From Mesobacillus jeotgali (lineage in GTDB: Bacteria > Bacillota > Bacilli > Bacillales > Cytobacillaceae), in assembly GCF_014856545.2 (NCBI RefSeq), contig NZ_CP109811.1, positions 614,001 to 678,000 on the forward strand: a stretch of DNA of 64,000 nt, in the 5' to 3' direction. The number at the start of each line of letters is the position of its first letter. Positions within the stretch are counted from its first letter, which is position 1. The notes beneath the pieces were generated by a model. It did no database searches and was not told the DNA's origin. It saw only the letters and a list, made by a program, of their open reading frames with translations. The position numbers and the translations under genes were made by a program. Below, one piece after another: positions 59,568-64,000 of the stretch.

Positions 59568-61163
59568 TTGAGAACCATCTACACTAACGGAACGATCTAC
59601 ACATTCAATTCACGCAAACCTATTGTTCAGGCGGTCGTCATCGAACATGGCCGTTTCATCGATATGGGAACTTCAGCTGATATGGTGCTGCAATGGGGCA
59701 GCAACGCGCAAATCATCGACCTGGAGGGAAAGACTGCTACTCCAGGCTTGATTGACAGCCACCTTCACTTATCCATCATGGCCGACAGTTTCATAAATTT
59801 GGATTTTGTCGGAGTCACTTCCAAGCACCACATGCTCGCTAAAATTCAGGAAAAAGCCAGTCAGCTTAAGCCTGGTGAATGGATTGTCGGCAGCAGCTGG
59901 GATGAGAACCTTTTTACCGATGGAGGCATTCCGACGATTGCAGAGCTGGATTATGTTGCTCCAGCAAACCCGTTGTTTTTAACAAGGACGTGCTTGCACG
60001 CGACGCTGGTTAACAGCAAGGCGCTGGAAGTTAGTGGCTATCATCCGTCGGTTTCGGTTCCGGATGGCGGAACAGTAGTCCTCGATGAAATAACAAAACA
60101 GCCGACCGGCCTGTTTCTCGAGTCAGCGGCGAATCTGGTTAGGGCCTACATCCCTGAGCGCTCGTACGACGACTGGAAAAACGCGATGCGCGAGACAATG
60201 CATTTTGCGATGAGCAAGGGGCTGACGAGCGTCCATACGAATGACCCGCTCTATCTTGGCGGCCTTGAAATGACATGGAATATTTTCAATGAGCTGCTGA
60301 ACGGGGAACAGGTGGGCTTGCGCAGTAACCTGCTGATTAACCATGAGTTTTTACCAAACCTAAAAGAAGCAGGAATGTACACGGGCTATGGCAATGATAC
60401 TTTGAACATCGGCGCTGTTAAAATTTTTGCTGACGGAGCGTTCGGAAGAAGGACTGCGCTGCTCTCAGAGGAATATAGCGACGCACCGGGCCATTACGGT
60501 GATGCGATGTATGACCAGGAGCAGATGTACGAAATCGTCCGTGGTGCAAGAGAATTGGACATGCCGATTGCGGTGCATACAATTGGCGACAAAGCTCTCG
60601 AAAATATGCTGGACGTGCTCGACCAATTCCCTGCAGCGGCGTATCGCGACAGGTTGATCCATGCACAGGTTTTACGGGAGGAACTGATTCCTCGCCTGAA
60701 ATCCCCAAGCCGGATTGCCGATATCCAGCCGCGCTTTATCGCGAGTGATTTCCCATGGGTGCAGGAGCGCCTTGGCGAAAAGCGGATCAAGCTATCGTAC
60801 GCATGGAAAACGCTGATGGAGGCTGGTGTCATTTGCGCTGGCGGCTCAGACTCTCCGGTTGAGCCGGTGGATCCAATCCTCGGAATCCACGCAGCCGTGA
60901 CACGCAAAAAGCCGGGTGAAAAACATGAAGGCTATGTGCCAGAACAGAAGCTGTCGATGGTGGAGGCATTCCGCCTGTTCACCGAGCTGGGTGCGTATCC
61001 AACAAACGAAGAGACGATAAAAGGGACGATTGCACGCGGCAAACTTGCCGATATGACGGTTTTCTCCGCCAATCCATTTGAAATGGCAGATCCGGATGAA
61101 CTTTTAGCGATGGACATCGAAATGACGATCATCGGCGGGGAGATTAAGTATCGGAAGAACTAA
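59568..61163 (+). CDS. YtcJ-like amidohydrolase (Amidohydro_3)
   Basis: 531 residues from TTG 59568 (AAAGGAGAGAATCATC upstream). Metal-dependent hydrolase of the amidohydrolase superfamily: IIDLEGKTATPGLIDSHLHL (HxH metal site), later His in ADGAFGRRT/HTIGDKALENM region, LIHAQVL and the final Asp in CAGGSDSPVEP. YtcJ/NfdA-type enzymes hydrolyse N-substituted amides; substrates are mostly unknown. The lysine riboswitch upstream predicts expression under lysine limitation, so release of lysine or diaminopimelate from an amide, or a scavenging role, is the plausible inference. Confidence 0.85.
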   Translation: MRTIYTNGTIYTFNSRKPIVQAVVIEHGRFIDMGTSADMVLQWGSNAQIIDLEGKTATPGLIDSHLHLSIMADSFINLDFVGVTSKHHMLAKIQEKASQLKPGEWIVGSSWDENLFTDGGIPTIAELDYVAPANPLFLTRTCLHATLVNSKALEVSGYHPSVSVPDGGTVVLDEITKQPTGLFLESAANLVRAYIPERSYDDWKNAMRETMHFAMSKGLTSVHTNDPLYLGGLEMTWNIFNELLNGEQVGLRSNLLINHEFLPNLKEAGMYTGYGNDTLNIGAVKIFADGAFGRRTALLSEEYSDAPGHYGDAMYDQEQMYEIVRGARELDMPIAVHTIGDKALENMLDVLDQFPAAAYRDRLIHAQVLREELIPRLKSPSRIADIQPRFIASDFPWVQERLGEKRIKLSYAWKTLMEAGVICAGGSDSPVEPVDPILGIHAAVTRKKPGEKHEGYVPEQKLSMVEAFRLFTELGAYPTNEETIKGTIARGKLADMTVFSANPFEMADPDELLAMDIEMTIIGGEIKYRKN

Positions 61164-61371
61164 AAGGGCGGTATTCAAAAGGAGGCTGTTTTCGCAGCTT
61201 TTCAAACACCGGATATATGGAAATATCGGGCCGAACACCGCATTCTTGCAGGTTTTTTTCGAACGGGCATTCCTAGAGGTTACGGCTCTTTTCGAAGATG
61301 CTTCCAGGGTGTTAAAGCAACAAAGACGGCCTAGCTAAAAAAAGATCAACGAACAGCAGAGGGGAGACAGC

Positions 61372-62841
61372 ATGGATCAAGTGTTATCAAGTTTATCAGC
61401 ATTTTTATGGGGATTGCCGTTAATCCTCACAATGGTTTTTGTCGGGATTTATTTTACAATCGGAAGCGGCTTCTTTCAGTTCAGGCATTTGCCGCATATC
61501 CTGAAGGCAACCTTCAGCAGCATGTTTAAAAAGGAGAAAACAGAGGATGGGAAGAAAGGGGTCATCTCATCCTTTGAGGCGGTGTCGACTGCGATCGGAG
61601 GATCCGTTGGTGTCGCAAATATCGGAGGTGTAGCGACAGCCATTGCGGTAGGTGGACCAGGTGCCATCTTTTGGATGTGGATCACCGCCCTGCTTGGGAT
61701 GATCATCAAGACGGTCGAGGTTACCCTCTCGGTTTATTACCGAAGCACGGATGAAAATGGCGACCCATACGGCGGGCCGACTTATTATATGGAAAGAGGG
61801 CTTGGGGAAGAGCGCAATTTTAAATTCTGGATTTTCCCGGCGGTCATCTTCGGATTCGGTATTTTTTCTACATTCTTTATTACGATGCAAAATTACACAA
61901 TCTCTGAAGCGATCAGCTCTACGTTTGATATCGGGATGATTCCTGCATCAATCATCTTCTCGATTCTTGTCTATTTTGTCGTCTGGGGCGGCATCAAGCA
62001 TATTGGAAAACTGGCGTCGAAACTTGTTCCGGCAATGGTTTTGTTTTATGTAGTAGCAGGTCTGTTCATTATCATTTCGAATATCACCCAAATGGGCGAT
62101 GTATTTGCACTGATTTTTGATGGAGCCTTTGGCGGAACAGCTGCGGTTGGCGGCTTTGCCGGTGCAGCGGTGGCCCAGGTCATCCGCATGGGAATGGCCC
62201 GTTCGGTCTACAGTAATGAAGCAGGCTGGGGAACTTCTCCGATGATTCACTCGACAGCAAAGGTCGACCATCCGGTAAAACAAGGCATCTGGGGTGCTTT
62301 TGAGGTATTTATTGATACGATCATCGTGTCATCGATCACCGCGTTTACGATCATCATCACAGGCGCATGGTCCACAGGCCTGACCGGAGCTGACCTGACG
62401 CTCACAGCGTTTGAAACAGGCATCGGTTCATTTGGCCGCATTACGATTGCCCTGTCGATCCTGTTATTCGGCCTGACGACGGTGACAGGCTGGTACTCTT
62501 ATTACGAAATCGTCCTGCGCCACCTTTTAAAAGGAAAAATAAAGGTGAAAAACAGGATTCTAAAAACCTTCATCTATTTATACCCAATCCCAGGGACATT
62601 GATGGTTGTGTACGGAGTCGCGTTCGGCCTGCCGGGACAGACGGTCTGGTATTTTGCGGACATTTCTTCCGCCATCCCAACCTTCATCAACGTCGTCGTC
62701 ATCCTCATACTCGGCAAGCAATTCTTCGCCCTTTTGAAGGATTACAAAGCCAGGTACCTCGGAATCGGAAAAATCGATCCGGATTTCGCGCTTTTTTATG
62801 AGGATAAAGTGGAGAGGGACAAGAAGAAAAAAGCTAGTTGA
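61372..62841 (+). CDS. AGCS-family alanine/glycine-type amino-acid:cation symporter
   Basis: 489 residues; ATG 61372 after AGAGGGGAGACAGC. About eleven helices. FQFRHLPHILKATFSSMFKK, the family signature VSTAIGGSVGVANIGGVATA and GMARSVYSNEAGWGTSPMIH are typical AGCS motifs. These carriers bring in alanine, glycine or related amino acids with Na+ or H+. It lies 208 bp after the amidohydrolase with only a weak GCTG/CAGC hairpin between, so it likely shares the lysine-riboswitch transcript. That would make lysine or a lysine-containing compound the likely cargo. Confidence 0.88.
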   Translation: MDQVLSSLSAFLWGLPLILTMVFVGIYFTIGSGFFQFRHLPHILKATFSSMFKKEKTEDGKKGVISSFEAVSTAIGGSVGVANIGGVATAIAVGGPGAIFWMWITALLGMIIKTVEVTLSVYYRSTDENGDPYGGPTYYMERGLGEERNFKFWIFPAVIFGFGIFSTFFITMQNYTISEAISSTFDIGMIPASIIFSILVYFVVWGGIKHIGKLASKLVPAMVLFYVVAGLFIIISNITQMGDVFALIFDGAFGGTAAVGGFAGAAVAQVIRMGMARSVYSNEAGWGTSPMIHSTAKVDHPVKQGIWGAFEVFIDTIIVSSITAFTIIITGAWSTGLTGADLTLTAFETGIGSFGRITIALSILLFGLTTVTGWYSYYEIVLRHLLKGKIKVKNRILKTFIYLYPIPGTLMVVYGVAFGLPGQTVWYFADISSAIPTFINVVVILILGKQFFALLKDYKARYLGIGKIDPDFALFYEDKVERDKKKKAS

Positions 62842-62849
62842 TGTGAAAG

Positions 62850-62882
62850 CGCTTGGATTTTAATCAAATCCAAGCGTTTTTC
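62850..62882 (+). terminator. Terminator of the AGCS gene
   Basis: CGCTTGGATTT, loop TAATC, AAATCCAAGCG then TTTTTC: 11-bp stem. Confidence 0.9.
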
Positions 62883-62922
62883 TATTTCTGGTTAATTTTC
62901 TCTAAAAGGATGTCAAAAGCCC

Positions 62923-62949
62923 TAAAAGAAATGGAATGAATGCCGAAAT
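62923..62949 (+). promoter_or_regulatory. Sigma-D-type promoter of the chemotaxis receptor
   Basis: TAAA (62923-62926), 15-base spacer, GCCGAAAT (62942-62949). This fits the sigma-D (flagellar/chemotaxis) consensus TAAA-N15-GCCGATAT with one mismatch, 50 bases before the receptor gene. Confidence 0.78.
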
Positions 62950-62999
62950 AGATAGTAGATAGAATACAGTGCAATTTGCGCTGCTAAGGAGAGCGGAAA

Positions 63000-64000
63000 A
63001 TGAAATTCAAAAAGCGATTCAAGGTTAAGCAGGTTAAGCTCAATACGAAGTTCACGGTTCGGAAAAAACTATTTGCTGGCTTCTTCTCTGTATTGGCGCT
63101 GCTGGCGTTGGTGGCGGTGATCACCAACTTACAATTCGGCAAGATGAACAGCCAGTACTCAACCTCCATTCATGATCGTATGGAAAAGCTGAATCTGATT
63201 GTCGAGATGAAGGATGCCATTATGAGGGAACAGCTGGCACTCCAAAAATATATGGCAAATGGCGATGGTGAAAGCCTGATTGAATTTGAAGGCGCTGTTG
63301 AGGATTTTAAGAAAAACTCTAAGAAATATATGAGCACAACAGAATCTGCCGAGGGGAAAAAGGTAGGAGAGAACCTCATTGCAGCAGAGGCAGCATATTA
63401 CGACGTAGCTTCAGAGGCTTTTATTTTAATAAGAGATGAACAAACGGTCAAGGTCAGACTATTGATGCAAAAAGAAGGGAATCCGCTCATCTTCAGCCTG
63501 AATTCTGCTGCTGAGGATGCGATCGAGTATCAGCAGGATGCCCTTGAAGCTACAAGTGAAACGTTATCCGGGGAGGTGCAGAAAGTATCTCTGGTCATCA
63601 TTGTGATCAGTGCGGCGGCTTTTATCCTTGGAACGGCGATTGCTACCTATATCAGCAGGACCATTTCGAAGCCTGTCCAGCTTGTTTCAACCGCGGTTAA
63701 GCAAATGTCCGACGGAAACCTGGCTATTGAGAAAATTAAAGTGAAGAATAAAGATGAGATTGGCCAGCTGGCTTCGGATTTCAATGAAATGGCAGCTAAC
63801 TTGCGAAACTTAATTTATCAGGTAAGCAGTACATCGGAGCAGGTTGCGGCATCAGCTGAACAAATGATGGCTAGTGCAGACCAGACGAACTCGGCTACGA
63901 ACCAGGTAGCGACAGCCATCCAGGAAGTGGCAGGCGGTGCAGAGCTCCAAAGCAAGAATACGGAAGAAAGTGCAAAAGCAGTGGGAGAAATGGCGGGAGG
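63000..64000 (+). CDS. Methyl-accepting chemotaxis protein, 3' end outside window
   Basis: The frame starts at ATG 63000 (AAGGAGAGCGGAAA upstream) and is open to the window edge (333 codons visible). A basic N-terminus is followed by a membrane helix (about 24-45, LFAGFFSVLALLALVAVITN), a helical extracellular sensor of the 4HB_MCP type (about 46-195), a second helix (about 197-220, VIIVISAAAFILGTAIATYI), a HAMP domain (SRTISKPVQLVSTAVKQMSD, DEIGQLASDFNEMA), and the start of the coiled-coil signalling domain (VSSTSEQVAASAEQMMASAD). The conserved receptor tip lies beyond the window. The sigma-D promoter supports a motility role. Confidence 0.92.
   Translation, partial: MKFKKRFKVKQVKLNTKFTVRKKLFAGFFSVLALLALVAVITNLQFGKMNSQYSTSIHDRMEKLNLIVEMKDAIMREQLALQKYMANGDGESLIEFEGAVEDFKKNSKKYMSTTESAEGKKVGENLIAAEAAYYDVASEAFILIRDEQTVKVRLLMQKEGNPLIFSLNSAAEDAIEYQQDALEATSETLSGEVQKVSLVIIVISAAAFILGTAIATYISRTISKPVQLVSTAVKQMSDGNLAIEKIKVKNKDEIGQLASDFNEMAANLRNLIYQVSSTSEQVAASAEQMMASADQTNSATNQVATAIQEVAGGAELQSKNTEESAKAVGEMAG

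Noticed and set aside
62844..62860. cre-like TGAAAGCGCTTGGA after the AGCS gene
   Set aside because: It forms the left part of a clear terminator stem and has a mismatch at the conserved C; it lies downstream of the gene.

Overview
The window reads as chromosomal DNA of a spore-forming, motile member of the Bacillaceae; gene content suggests something near Bacillus/Mesobacillus, but that placement is an inference from protein resemblance only. Supporting signs are a small acid-soluble-spore-protein-like gene, GGAGG-type ribosome binding sites throughout, CcpA-type cre sites, a sigma-D-type promoter before a chemotaxis receptor, frequent GTG/TTG starts, a manganese (yybP-ykoY) riboswitch and a lysine riboswitch. 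No rRNA, tRNA, CRISPR or prophage was seen.

Layout. 1-6.9 kb: end of a DUF4179/DUF5643 protein, AlkD-type glycosylase, acetyltransferase remnant, spore protein, YiaA/B membrane protein, serine hydrolase, AraC-GyrI regulator, lipoprotein, YtoQ. 7-10 kb: manganese module (riboswitch, FbpB-like small protein, TerC exporter) and a CBS/CorC metal transporter. 10-18 kb: acetyltransferase, aldo/keto reductase, TauE/SafE protein and two ABC export systems. 18.3-24 kb: a LmrA/YxaF-like TetR repressor with its NmrA-like target, then an ABC transporter plus two-component system; three reading-frame breaks fall here. 24-31 kb: methyltransferase, YwaF-like protein, second AraC-GyrI regulator, YvrJ/DUF2922/DUF1659 cassette, DUF438-hemerythrin-PAS protein. 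31-37 kb: MscS channel, an AT-rich islet with MsrA and small membrane ORFs, acetate-type symporter pair and divergent AraC regulator. 37-46.8 kb: BmrA-like exporter, a small XRE-membrane operon, and a complete sucrose PTS operon (repressor, EIIBC, sucrose-6-phosphate hydrolase, fructokinase) with promoter, twin operators and cre site. 46.8-56 kb: GGDEF-EAL protein, secreted beta-propeller protein, VOC protein and the gluconate operon gntR-gntK-gntP. 56-64 kb: an IS256-type element inside a repeat array, a NERD protein, a lysine-riboswitch operon (amidohydrolase, AGCS amino-acid symporter) and the start of a chemotaxis receptor.

The most unusual structure is not a gene. Eight intergenic spacers each carry their own private array of short repeats. 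The sequences differ between spacers, but the unit lengths fall into only two classes: 20-21 bp (three arrays) and 51-53 bp (five arrays, one with a single 60-bp interval). The longer units mostly contain inverted arms. One array of ten 52-bp units is interrupted by the IS256 element with an exact 8-bp target duplication. A second recurring design is a terminator stem of the type AAGCAYRGGG/CCCTRTGCTT used after at least seven unrelated genes.
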